NCBI GenBank assembly: GCA_002349525.1
Contig: DEDL01000008.1
Span: 155,512 to 169,592 of the forward strand
Direction: 5' to 3'
Length of the DNA: 14,081 nucleotides
From: Lachnoclostridium sp. UBA2905
GTDB taxonomy: Bacteria > Bacillota > Clostridia > Lachnospirales > Lachnospiraceae
The notes beneath the pieces were generated by a model. It saw nothing but the letters and a program-made list of their open reading frames with translations, did no database searches and had not been told where the DNA came from. The translations under genes were made by a program, and so were the position numbers. Of the stretch, positions 1-6,940 are shown piece after piece; position 1 is the first letter of the stretch, and every line of letters starts with the position of its first letter.

Positions 1-1102
1 CTGTTGCTTTTCCATTAACATGTGTAAGGTATACATTGTTAACTACAAGACCATTGATGTAATCTCCATGAATACCCTTTAATGTGAAGTTAGGATATAT
101 TCCATTTGAATCATCCTGACTTTCACCAGCCTTAAATGTAAATGTTACATCATAAGCCTTCTTATCATTAAGTTCGAGTTTCATCTCGTTCTTAGTTACA
201 CCATCTACTACTGCCGGATACTCACCAACTGCATTCTCTTCTGCAACATCATCTGTTCTAAGAAGAATAGGTGTACATCCACCGCTTGTACCTGTTCCAA
301 TCCAGAATCTGAATACCTGGCTTCCGTAGAAGTAACCCTGAACTCTGAATGTAACAAGGTCGCCCTTATTAATTGCTATGTCTTCTGGCATTTTCCATGC
401 ACCCTGGCTCATATCACCAGCTTCTGCATCATTGATCTCTATACGATCAAGCTTATCATCATACTTTGCATTACCTGACATAACCTCAAATGTGCTGTTG
501 TCAAGTTTAACTCCTGCAACCTTAGCAAACTCGTTCTCTGTAACAGGCATCTTTGATGGTTCTGGTGTTGGTGATGGCTTTGGTGATCTTGTTGGCCTTG
601 GTGTGCCTGATGGCTTAGCTGTTGGATCAGTTACTGGTGCAGTTGTCTGCTCTGCAGCCTGTGATGGAACTGCTGACTGATTAGCTGCCGGAGCTGATGG
701 CTGTGCTGATGGAGCCCCTACTGGAGCAGTTGTTGCCACTGCCTCTTCAGCCTTAACTACAGATACAACACACTTAACCTTAACAGACTTCTTACCTGTC
801 TTAACTGTTGCAGTAATTGTTGCCTTCTTACCAGCCTTAAGACCCTTAACTACGGCATATGCATTGCCTTTCTTAGTTTTCTTAGTAATCTTTGCAACCT
901 TCTTGCTGCTTGTCTTCCATGTAACCTTTGCAGTTTTCTTTGCATTCTTTACTGAAAGCTTAACTTTTTTCCTAACTTCTACTTATGCAGATTTTTTGTT
1001 GAGTTTAACCTTCTTAGCCGCGCCTGCATTATTAGCTGGTACAAGTGATACCATCATAGTAGCTGCAAGAGCGATAGCTAAACATCTCTTGAGTTTTCTC
1101 AT
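1..1102 (-). pseudogene. Secreted Ig-like / carbohydrate-binding-type protein, interrupted by TAA at codon 40; 3' end outside window
   Basis: Reading leftwards from ATG 1102-1100 gives 367 codons with one stop, TAA at 985-983. The start follows a good GGGAGGA ribosome binding site. Codons 1-29 look like a Sec signal peptide (MRKLKR, then a hydrophobic stretch, then NAGAA). Codons 30-115 are a Lys-rich Ig-like domain of the Big_2 type found in Lachnospiraceae surface proteins (VTWKTSSKKVAKI, then VVKGLKAGKKATITATV). Codons 117-183 are a Pro/Ser/Thr/Ala linker ending PSPTPEPS. From codon 184 there is a beta-rich domain (VTFRVQGYFYGSQVFRFWIG, NFTLKG) resembling a carbohydrate-binding module; that assignment is inference. 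The frame is identical before and after the stop (checked at the start and at the FRFWIG region), so a single AAA-to-TAA change in SA*VEV explains it better than an indel. No good restart follows. It could be a real pseudogene, an assembly error or an unusual readthrough. Confidence 0.75.
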
Positions 1103-1147
1103 AATTGAATTCCTCCCATAATTAATTGATTAACAATATCAGGATAA

Positions 1148-1176
1148 AGTATATCATGTACTTAATTTTTTATAAA
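1148..1176 (-). promoter_or_regulatory. Sigma-A-like promoter for the Ig-like protein gene
   Basis: On the minus strand there is an extended -10 (TG-A-TATACT, hexamer at 1153-1148) with a weak -35 TTTATA (1176-1171) 17 bp upstream. It lies about 45 bp before the start codon. Just upstream, 1177-1191 reads TTGCATTATGCGCAA, an imperfect palindrome with TTGC/GCAA ends that could be an operator. This is pattern reading only. Confidence 0.45.
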
Positions 1177-1244
1177 TTGCATTATGCGCAAATAATATTG
1201 CAAACTGTTTTAAGAATTGGAAATTGTCAGAAAATGCCTTGAAC

Positions 1245-1251
1245 AAAAAAA
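1245..1251 (-). terminator. T-run just after tRNA-Gly
   Basis: Seven T's on the minus strand follow the 3' end of tRNA-Gly by three bases. No separate hairpin is visible, so termination would have to rely on the tRNA fold itself or on processing. It is the only terminator-like sequence between the tRNAs and the next gene. Confidence 0.3.
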
Positions 1252-1254
1252 GAG

Positions 1255-1325
1255 AGCGGGTGATGGGAATCGAACCCACGTATCCAGCTTGGAAGGCTGG
1301 TGTTCTACCATTGAACTACACCCGC
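1255..1325 (-). tRNA. tRNA-Gly (anticodon TCC)
   Basis: The minus strand folds as a full cloverleaf. The 7-bp acceptor stem GCGGGTG/CACCCGC is perfect. The anticodon stem CCAGC/GCTGG holds the loop CTTCCAA with anticodon TCC, and the T arm carries GGTTCGATTCC. The discriminator base is T, as is usual for bacterial tRNA-Gly. The gene is 71 nt and does not encode CCA, so CCA must be added enzymatically. It lies 30 nt downstream of tRNA-Pro and is probably on the same transcript. Confidence 0.97.
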
Positions 1326-1355
1326 ATATCTAACGATATAAATATGAAATTTTAA

Positions 1356-1430
1356 TCGGGGTGACAGGATTCGAACCTGCGACCTCTTGATCCCAAATCA
1401 AGCACTCTAGCCAAACTGAGCCACACCCCG
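1356..1430 (-). tRNA. tRNA-Pro (anticodon TGG)
   Basis: The minus strand has a perfect 7-bp acceptor stem CGGGGTG/CACCCCG. The anticodon stem CTTGA/TCAAG encloses the loop TTTGGGA with anticodon TGG, and the T arm has AGGTTCGAATCCT. The discriminator is A. CCA is not encoded; ATTAAA follows the acceptor stem. It is the first of two tRNAs downstream of the promoter at 1510-1482. Confidence 0.97.
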
Positions 1431-1442
1431 GCTTATCTTGTA

Positions 1443-1471
1443 TCAAGGCAAATTACTGTGCTCCGCCTTGA
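1443..1471 (-). repeat. Inverted repeat in the tRNA leader
   Basis: TCAAGGC (1443-1449) and GCCTTGA (1465-1471) form a 7-bp stem with a 15-nt loop between the tRNA promoter and tRNA-Pro. It is not followed by a T run, so it is not an intrinsic terminator. It may be a processing or stability hairpin in the 5' leader of the precursor. Confidence 0.4.
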
Positions 1472-1481
1472 CGCAAGACAT

Positions 1482-1510
1482 ATAATACTATAACAAAGAA
1501 CAAATGTCAA
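1482..1510 (-). promoter_or_regulatory. Near-consensus sigma-A promoter for the tRNA-Pro/tRNA-Gly unit
   Basis: On the minus strand a perfect -35 TTGACA (1510-1505) is separated by exactly 17 bp from the -10 TATTAT (1487-1482). Transcription would begin near 1475, about 45 nt before tRNA-Pro. This strength suits stable RNA genes. Confidence 0.8.
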
Positions 1511-1536
1511 CAACTTTTTTCTGAAAAATTTCTTAA

Positions 1537-1599
1537 CGCATCATTTGATCATTGAAACACATCATTTAATAATTAAAACACATTATTTTAAAATTGAAG
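1537..1599. repeat. Three degenerate 21-bp tandem repeats at the hisC 3' end
   Basis: Units at 1537-1557, 1558-1578 and 1579-1599 share the pattern cRCATyATTTnAtnATTgAAa on the plus strand. The first two units differ at 4 of 21 positions; the third is more diverged. The third unit holds the hisC stop codon and its last codons. Each unit has a small AT-rich palindrome at its centre, for example TTTAATAATTAAA in unit 2. The block separates hisC from the tRNA promoter. It may be slippage-derived or a protein-binding array; no function can be read directly. Confidence 0.65.
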
Positions 1600-2641
1600 C
1601 GAGCTTTTCAAGGAATGCAGCCATCTCTTCATCTGTTCCGATTGAGATTCTTAAATAATTGTCAATAAGCGGCTTATTGAAATACCTTACATATATATTC
1701 TGATTTCTAAGCTCATCAAATATCTTCTTTGCAGGAACTGCTTCGTGTGTTGCAAATATGAAATTAGTTGATGATTCAAGTATACTAAAGCCCATTTTCT
1801 TCATTGCCGCAATTGTCCTCTCTCTTGTGGCAACTATCTTTCCAATTGTTTCCTTAAAATATGCATCATCCTTTACTGACTCACTTCCAAGTATTATAGA
1901 TGGCATATTCATGGTATAGGAATTGTATGAACCCTTAACTGCATTAAGAGCCTTAATAAGCTCCTCATTACCAATTGCAAAGCCTATACGCATTCCAGCC
2001 ATTGATCTTGATTTTGAAAATGTTCTTACAACAAGAAGGTTATCATATTTGTTTACAAGGGAAAGTGCGCTTTCCCCACCAAAATCTATATAGGCCTCAT
2101 CAATTATGACTACAGACTCCTCATTTGCACTAACAATCTTTTCAATCTCACAAAGAGGCATTGCTATTGATGTTGGTGCATTAGGGTTGGCAATAACAAT
2201 ACCGCCATTAGGCACCTGGTAATCCTCCGTCTTAATTCTGAAATCAGTATCAAGGGCCTGCATTATGTAAGGTATCTTGAACAAATCTGCCCACACCTCA
2301 TAAAATGAATATGTTATATTAGGAAACAAGACTGGTTTTTCAGAGTTAAAAAAAGTGAGAAATGACATTGCAAGAACGTCATCAGAACCAACTCCTACAA
2401 ACACATTTTCAGGCTTTACCTCGTAATAATCTGCAAGAACATCACAAAGCTCTGTAACTTCAGGATCAGGATACAGTCTGTATTTGTCTGTGTCCATCTC
2501 TTTAGCAAGCCTTGCAACCTCTGGTGCAGGTGGATATGGATTCTCATTAGTATTTAACTTAATAACCCTGCCCTGCTGTGGTTGTTCTCCCGGAACATAT
2601 GGTGTAACCTCTCTAACATTCTTCATCCACTTAAAGCTCAT
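1583..2641 (-). CDS. hisC: Histidinol-phosphate aminotransferase-like PLP enzyme (HisC family)
   Basis: This 352-residue cytoplasmic fold-type I PLP aminotransferase is of HisC length (E. coli HisC is 356). HisC converts imidazole-acetol phosphate plus glutamate to histidinol phosphate. Visible hallmarks are LNTNENPYPP near residues 29-38, ANPNAPTS at 151-158 (NPNNPTG in many relatives), Asp181 and Tyr184 in DEAYIDF, the PLP-binding Lys210 in RTFSKSRSMAGMRIG with Arg218 after it, and the substrate-carboxylate Arg331 in LRISIGT. The start follows AGGAGG at ideal spacing, 12 nt after the stop of the upstream aminotransferase, so the two are co-transcribed. No other his genes are in the window, so it could also serve as an aromatic or general aminotransferase. 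HisC-family assignment is firm; the exact substrate is inferred. Confidence 0.9.
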   Translation of the reverse strand: MSFKWMKNVREVTPYVPGEQPQQGRVIKLNTNENPYPPAPEVARLAKEMDTDKYRLYPDPEVTELCDVLADYYEVKPENVFVGVGSDDVLAMSFLTFFNSEKPVLFPNITYSFYEVWADLFKIPYIMQALDTDFRIKTEDYQVPNGGIVIANPNAPTSIAMPLCEIEKIVSANEESVVIIDEAYIDFGGESALSLVNKYDNLLVVRTFSKSRSMAGMRIGFAIGNEELIKALNAVKGSYNSYTMNMPSIILGSESVKDDAYFKETIGKIVATRERTIAAMKKMGFSILESSTNFIFATHEAVPAKKIFDELRNQNIYVRYFNKPLIDNYLRISIGTDEEMAAFLEKLASILK

Positions 2642-2653
2642 TGTCTGATCCTC

Positions 2654-3838
2654 CTATTTTCCATAGCATTCTGAAAGCTTCTTAAATGCAGGAAGTGATC
2701 TCTTAATCATTTCAGGATCTACGCAATATGCAATTCTTACATAGCCTGGTCCGCCAAAGGTTGAGCCCGGAACAAGAAGAAGATTGAATTCCTTAGCCTT
2801 AGCACAAAACGCCTTATCATCCTCTTCAAATGCCTTAACAAACATATAAAATGCTCCCTGTGGCTTAATACACTCATATCCCATATCAATAAGATTTCCA
2901 TATAAAAGCTCTCTGTTTGCATTGTATGCTGCAACATCAACCTCTGCATCAACACATCTTGCAACTGTACGCTGCATAAGTGATGGTGCATTCACGAAAC
3001 CAAGAATTCTGTTTGCAACAGATGCTGCCTGCACAATATTTTCAAAGTCATCAAGTTCATCAGGCATTACAAGATAACCGATACGCTCACCGGGAAGTGA
3101 AAGTGATTTACTGTATGAATATCCTACTATTGTATTGTCATAATATTTTGTAAGATAAGGAACTTCAATTCCATCATATGCAAGTTCACGGTATGGTTCA
3201 TCTGCAATAAGGTATATTGATGTACCAAACTCCTTCTGCTTATCCCTTAAAACATCCATAAGACTCTTGATCACTTCTTCTGAATACACAACGCCTGTTG
3301 GGTTGTTAGGATTATTTATAATTAATGCCTTAGTCTTTTTGGTAACTGCTGCCGCAAGCATCTCAGGTCTTGGAATAAAATCCTCTGAAGGTGGTACTAC
3401 AACAAGCTTGCCACCATAGTTTGCAACATAGTTTCTATATTCACCAAAGAATGGAGAAAATGTAATGACTTCATCTTCAGGATCAAGCAGTGTCTTAAAT
3501 ATAACATTAAGTCCACCTGCTGCACCTACTGTCATAAGTATGTTTTTCTCAGCAAATGATGTGCCAAACTTTTTATTGAGTGATTTGGCTATGGTATCTC
3601 TTACGTCCTCATATCCTGCATTACTCATATACCCATGTACAAGATTCTGATTTTCATTCTGTAATATATCTATCATGGCTTCTCTAACCTGTTTTGGAGG
3701 TTCAACGCTTGGATTACCCAGACTGAAATCATATACATTCTCAGCTCCGTAAATCTTTGCAAGCCTTTTTCCTTCTTCAAACATCGCTCTTATAACTGAA
3801 CTTCCCTTAACATAACCTACCATGCTCTTTGCTATCAT
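2654..3838 (-). CDS. Class I/II pyridoxal-phosphate aminotransferase (AspC/aromatic-type)
   Basis: This 394-residue cytoplasmic PLP enzyme transfers an amino group between an amino acid and a 2-oxo acid. Typical motifs are YDFSLGNPSVEPP (36-48, substrate/cofactor loop), NNPNNPTG (175-182), Asp213 and Tyr216 in ADEPYREL, the Schiff-base Lys244 in SYSKSLSLPGERIGY, and the carboxylate-binding Arg368 in GYVRIAY. The start is preceded by AGGGAGG and a well-spaced promoter at 3903-3875. It is the first gene of a bicistron with hisC, and the pairing suggests both serve amino-acid synthesis. The motifs do not decide between aspartate, aromatic or alanine substrates. Confidence 0.9.
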   Translation of the reverse strand: MIAKSMVGYVKGSSVIRAMFEEGKRLAKIYGAENVYDFSLGNPSVEPPKQVREAMIDILQNENQNLVHGYMSNAGYEDVRDTIAKSLNKKFGTSFAEKNILMTVGAAGGLNVIFKTLLDPEDEVITFSPFFGEYRNYVANYGGKLVVVPPSEDFIPRPEMLAAAVTKKTKALIINNPNNPTGVVYSEEVIKSLMDVLRDKQKEFGTSIYLIADEPYRELAYDGIEVPYLTKYYDNTIVGYSYSKSLSLPGERIGYLVMPDELDDFENIVQAASVANRILGFVNAPSLMQRTVARCVDAEVDVAAYNANRELLYGNLIDMGYECIKPQGAFYMFVKAFEEDDKAFCAKAKEFNLLLVPGSTFGGPGYVRIAYCVDPEMIKRSLPAFKKLSECYGK

Positions 3839-3874
3839 ATTAAAGCCTCCCTAAATATTATAAAATCAACTTAT

Positions 3875-3903
3875 AGTATACTAGACTAATATTGATTTTA
3901 CAA
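3875..3903 (-). promoter_or_regulatory. Promoter of the aminotransferase-hisC operon
   Basis: On the minus strand, -35 TTGTAA (3903-3898), a 17-bp spacer and -10 TATACT (3880-3875). The predicted start lies about 30 nt before the start codon. It faces the araC promoter region, with the 20-bp repeats between them. Confidence 0.6.
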
Positions 3904-3922
3904 GAATACTTTCTGTTAAAAG

Positions 3923-3994
3923 ATTGTTTAGGTGTCAAAATGTTATATAATTCATTTTTATTATTGACATTTATATTGTTTAGGTGTCAAAATG
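3923..3994 (+). repeat. Pair of perfect 20-bp direct repeats upstream of the AraC gene (candidate operators)
   Basis: ATTGTTTAGGTGTCAAAATG occurs at 3923-3942 and again at 3975-3994 with no mismatch. The copies are exactly 52 bp apart, close to five helical turns, so they face the same side of the DNA. The second copy overlaps the likely -10 of the araC promoter. AraC-type regulators typically bind direct repeats, so autoregulation is a reasonable inference. The surrounding 3839-4099 stretch is otherwise AT-rich leader. Confidence 0.7.
3964..3993 (+). promoter_or_regulatory. Probable promoter of the AraC-family gene
   Basis: A perfect -35 TTGACA (3964-3969) lies 18 bp before a modest -10 CAAAAT (3988-3993), which sits inside the second 20-bp repeat. 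An alternative is TTGTTT (3924-3929) with TATAAT (3946-3951) at 16 bp, whose -35 is inside the first repeat. Either choice places a repeat over a promoter element. The leader to the ATG at 4100 would be about 100 nt or more and includes the AT-rich palindrome TATAATAATTATA (4019-4031). Confidence 0.45.
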
Positions 3995-4099
3995 CAATTA
4001 TCAAATATCATGTTATATTATAATAATTATAAATGGCTGCACAATGTCATGATATTTTATGGTATACATTGTAAATTGCTTGTCCAGGAGGTGAATTTT

Positions 4100-4963
4100 A
4101 TGAAATATTATACTATCCCTGTGTCGGAGCCCCTGGGTTATCACATGTGTGGAAAATTTGAAGCTCTTTCTCCGGAATGGAAGCATGCAGAGCTTAATCT
4201 TAATGATTATGAACTCTTTATAGTAACCAACGGTGTTTTATATATTGAATATAATAATAACAGTTACAGAATCGAAAAGGGGGAGATGCTTTTACTTCCA
4301 CCAGTTGCTGCTCCAGACAACGTAAGAAAAGGTTATCAGAGTTCCTCCTGTACCTTTTACTGGCTTCATTTTGGCCTTGAAAACCACGAATATTATTCTT
4401 CTATATTAAATGACAATAAAAGCTATACTCCTGACATGATAAAGATTCCATCATTTTCATTTTTGCGTTATCCCGACAAGCTCATCATTTTGATGAAGCA
4501 GCTGCAGGACCTTGCAAGGGAGAAGGCACCCTGGCGCACACTCAGCTATATGACTACTGCTATAATGTGCAGATTATATGACGACATAAATGAAAAGGAT
4601 GCCCCTGAGACCACCAAAAGAACGGGGAAACAGCTTATTAGTGATATTAAGGACTATGTCAATCACAATATTCATACTAATCTGTCTGTTATGAATATTG
4701 CCGGCAAATTTGGCTATAACGACAAATATCTTACACATATGTTCAAAAATATTACCGGCGAGACTCTTAAGCAGTACATCATTTCAAGAAAGATTGAAGA
4801 AGCTAACAGGCTGCTTACCGATACAAATATTTCAATAACGGAAATTGCCTATATTCTGGGCTATTCCGACAATCATAATTTTATGAAGCTATATAAAGAA
4901 AAGACCGGTATGTCACCAAGTGAATACCGCAATGCATTTGATAAACGTGTGCTTAATCATTGA
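4100..4963 (+). CDS. AraC/XylS-family transcriptional regulator
   Basis: This is a 287-residue one-component regulator. Residues 1-90 form a cupin-like effector-binding half (ELFIVTNGVLYIEYNNNSYRI, then the GEMLLLPP turn, then TFYWLHF). Residues 176-287 carry the AraC double helix-turn-helix: first HTH near 195-215 (LSVMNIAGKFGYNDKYLTHMF) and second near 245-275 (ITEIAYILGYSDNHNFMKLYKEKTGMSPSEYR), both with the usual signature spacing. The start at 4100 follows AGGAGGTG at good distance and yields the normal family length; an in-frame ATG at 3992 would add 36 residues lying over the promoter and leader. The GH127 gene follows 72 bp downstream on the same strand, so it is the likely local activator of that gene, probably sensing an arabinose-type ligand (inference). 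Confidence 0.92.
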   Translation: MKYYTIPVSEPLGYHMCGKFEALSPEWKHAELNLNDYELFIVTNGVLYIEYNNNSYRIEKGEMLLLPPVAAPDNVRKGYQSSSCTFYWLHFGLENHEYYSSILNDNKSYTPDMIKIPSFSFLRYPDKLIILMKQLQDLAREKAPWRTLSYMTTAIMCRLYDDINEKDAPETTKRTGKQLISDIKDYVNHNIHTNLSVMNIAGKFGYNDKYLTHMFKNITGETLKQYIISRKIEEANRLLTDTNISITEIAYILGYSDNHNFMKLYKEKTGMSPSEYRNAFDKRVLNH

Positions 4964-4984
4964 GTCTGGGTACACCCCGTCTCA

Positions 4985-5016
4985 CTTAACTATATTTATA
5001 CTTAACAATATTTATA
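4985..5016 (+). repeat. Two 16-bp tandem repeats between araC and GH127 (candidate operator)
   Basis: CTTAACTATATTTATA (4985-5000) is followed directly by CTTAACAATATTTATA (5001-5016), with 15 of 16 bases identical. They end 19 bp before the GH127 start codon and just before its AAAGGAAA ribosome binding site. Tandem direct repeats of about this size suit an AraC-type dimer, but they could also be simple AT-rich slippage. They do not resemble the 20-bp repeats upstream of araC. Confidence 0.55.
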
Positions 5017-5035
5017 TGGAAAGGAAACTATAATT

Positions 5036-6919
5036 ATGAAGAAACATTCAACTTCTCTTCATGAAGTGGCATTCGATGATGTATCACTTTATGACGGACT
5101 TCTTAAAAGACATGAGGCGGATAACCGTTCATATCTTATGGAGCTTACAAGCGACAACCTTATGTACAATTATGAACTTGAAGCAGCTATTACCCACGAT
5201 GCCTGCATTCGTCCAGGCATACACGGCGGTTGGGAATCTCCTTCCAGCCAGCTCAGGGGTCATTTTCCTGGACACTGGCTTTCAGCAGCCGCAATGCATT
5301 ATGCAGAAACTGGCGACATGGAGCTTAAGGCCAAGGCTGACGTTATAATTGACCGTCTTGAAAAATGTCAGCAGGCAAACGGTGGAAGCTGGGTTGCTTC
5401 CATTCCTGAAAAGTTCCTGCATTTTATAGCCAAGGGTCATGGAATCTGGGCTCCTCATTATACAATTCACAAGACCTTTATGGGACTTGTTGATATGTAC
5501 AGATATGCCGGCAACGAAAAGGCCCTTACAATTGCTGATAATTTTGCCGACTGGTTTTTAGACTGGAGTACAAAATTTGACAGAAAACAGTTTGATGACA
5601 TCCTTGATTTTGAAACAGGTGGAATGCTTGAAATCTGGGTTCTCCTTTATGACATAACAGGCAAGGACAAATACAAAACCCTTATGGAACGCTATTACAG
5701 AGCCCGCCTTTTTAATCCTTTACTTAATGGCGAGGATCCACTTACTAATATGCATGCCAACACTACTATTCCAGAGGTTATAGCAGCAGCTGAAGCTTAC
5801 GAGGTGACAGGCGATGAAAAATATAAGGATATTGTTATTGCTTATTGGAATCAGGCAGTTACAGAACGTGGAATGCTTGCAACCGGTGGTCAGACCAATG
5901 GCGAGATCTGGAGCCCTAAAATGTCCCTTTCAAGAAGACTTGGACTTAAGTCCCAGGAGCATTGCACAGTTTATAATATGATGCGTCTTGCTGATTATAT
6001 GTTCAGATGGACAAAGGATGCCAAATATGCTGATTACATTGAACGCAACCTTTATAATGGTGTTCTTGCACAGACCTACTGGCACTGGGAGCACACAAAT
6101 GGATATACACCTGATTCACCAGACTCAGGCCTTATTGCTTATTTCCTTCCAATGCGTGCAGGTGCTCATAAGGGCTGGGGCAGCAAAACTAACGATTTCT
6201 TCTGCTGTCACGGCTCCATGGTTCAGGCAAATGCCTGCCTTAACCGCTATATGTACTATCAGGATGAAAATGATATATATGTGAACCTTTATTTTGACTC
6301 AGACGCCTCATTTAAGGTAAATGGAAATAATGTTAAACTCATGCAGCGCCGTGATCCACTTACAGGCAGCTTCCATCTTTCAAGTACAAGTAATGGCAAG
6401 CAGACTGTTAACCGTACAGCTGCTGAGTATCCTAATAATCCGGACACTCTTCAGGTATTCATTCAGGTAGAAACTGATTCTGACAATGTACCACTTAACA
6501 TTAATGTAAGAATTCCATGGTGGATTACTGAAGCTGCAACTGTTGAGCTTAACAATAAGCTTGTTGCAAGCCAGACTACAGGCGGAACTTTTGTATCAGT
6601 TAACGAAAACTTCAATAACGGAGACGTTATCTGCGTCACAATGAAAATGGGCATTACAGCCTGTGGGCTTCCTGATGATGAAAATATGGTGGCATTTATG
6701 TATGGTCCAGAGGTTTTAGCCGGTCTTTGTGATGACGAACGCACACTTTACAGCCATGGCAAACCATTTGAATCTATTCTTGTTCATGAGAATGAGCGCG
6801 AATGGGGCAGTTGGAAAAATGATTTTAAGACTACAGGCCAGCCTGCAGGTATTCATTTTATACCTTTGAATAGAATTGGTTATGAAAACTACTGTGTATA
6901 TTTCCCGGTAGAAAAATAA
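5036..6919 (+). CDS. GH127-family glycoside hydrolase (beta-L-arabinofuranosidase, DUF1680-like)
   Basis: The 627-residue product has no signal peptide or membrane segment, so it should act in the cytoplasm. GH127 enzymes such as Bifidobacterium HypBA1 remove beta-L-arabinofuranosyl units with a cysteine nucleophile held by zinc. The features map well here: acid/base Glu290 in TGGQTNGEIW, zinc ligands Glu308 and Cys310 in SQEHCTVYNMMRL, and the CysCys pair Cys390-Cys391 in FFCCHGSMV, of which Cys390 fits the nucleophile. The first 400 residues are the (alpha/alpha)6 catalytic barrel (HYTIHKTFMGLVDMY, NMHANTTIPEVI); the remainder is beta-rich. Starting after AAAGGAAA it lies downstream of the AraC gene, and imported arabino-oligosaccharides are the likely substrate. 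Other GH127 activities cannot be excluded. Confidence 0.92.
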   Translation: MKKHSTSLHEVAFDDVSLYDGLLKRHEADNRSYLMELTSDNLMYNYELEAAITHDACIRPGIHGGWESPSSQLRGHFPGHWLSAAAMHYAETGDMELKAKADVIIDRLEKCQQANGGSWVASIPEKFLHFIAKGHGIWAPHYTIHKTFMGLVDMYRYAGNEKALTIADNFADWFLDWSTKFDRKQFDDILDFETGGMLEIWVLLYDITGKDKYKTLMERYYRARLFNPLLNGEDPLTNMHANTTIPEVIAAAEAYEVTGDEKYKDIVIAYWNQAVTERGMLATGGQTNGEIWSPKMSLSRRLGLKSQEHCTVYNMMRLADYMFRWTKDAKYADYIERNLYNGVLAQTYWHWEHTNGYTPDSPDSGLIAYFLPMRAGAHKGWGSKTNDFFCCHGSMVQANACLNRYMYYQDENDIYVNLYFDSDASFKVNGNNVKLMQRRDPLTGSFHLSSTSNGKQTVNRTAAEYPNNPDTLQVFIQVETDSDNVPLNINVRIPWWITEAATVELNNKLVASQTTGGTFVSVNENFNNGDVICVTMKMGITACGLPDDENMVAFMYGPEVLAGLCDDERTLYSHGKPFESILVHENEREWGSWKNDFKTTGQPAGIHFIPLNRIGYENYCVYFPVEK

Positions 6920-6940
6920 TTATTTAGAATTCCACCTATA

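Noticed and set aside
983..1000. Frameshift as the cause of the early stop in the Ig-like gene
   Set aside because: The codon phase is the same from the start codon at 1102 to the far left edge, and the protein reads sensibly on both sides of the TAA. Only a substitution fits.
378..1121. Plus-strand open frames at 378-680 and 864-1121
   Set aside because: They lie opposite the Ig-like protein gene, are low-complexity complements of its Pro/Ser linker and Lys-rich domain, and have no ribosome binding sites.
3992..4099. Possible 36-residue N-terminal extension of the AraC regulator from the ATG at 3992
   Set aside because: That ATG lies inside the 20-bp repeat and promoter and has no ribosome binding site. 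The ATG at 4100 has AGGAGGTG and gives the normal family length.
4964..4984. Terminator after the AraC gene (GGGTACACCCC region)
   Set aside because: Only a short, mismatched stem is possible and no T run follows, so readthrough into GH127 is plausible.
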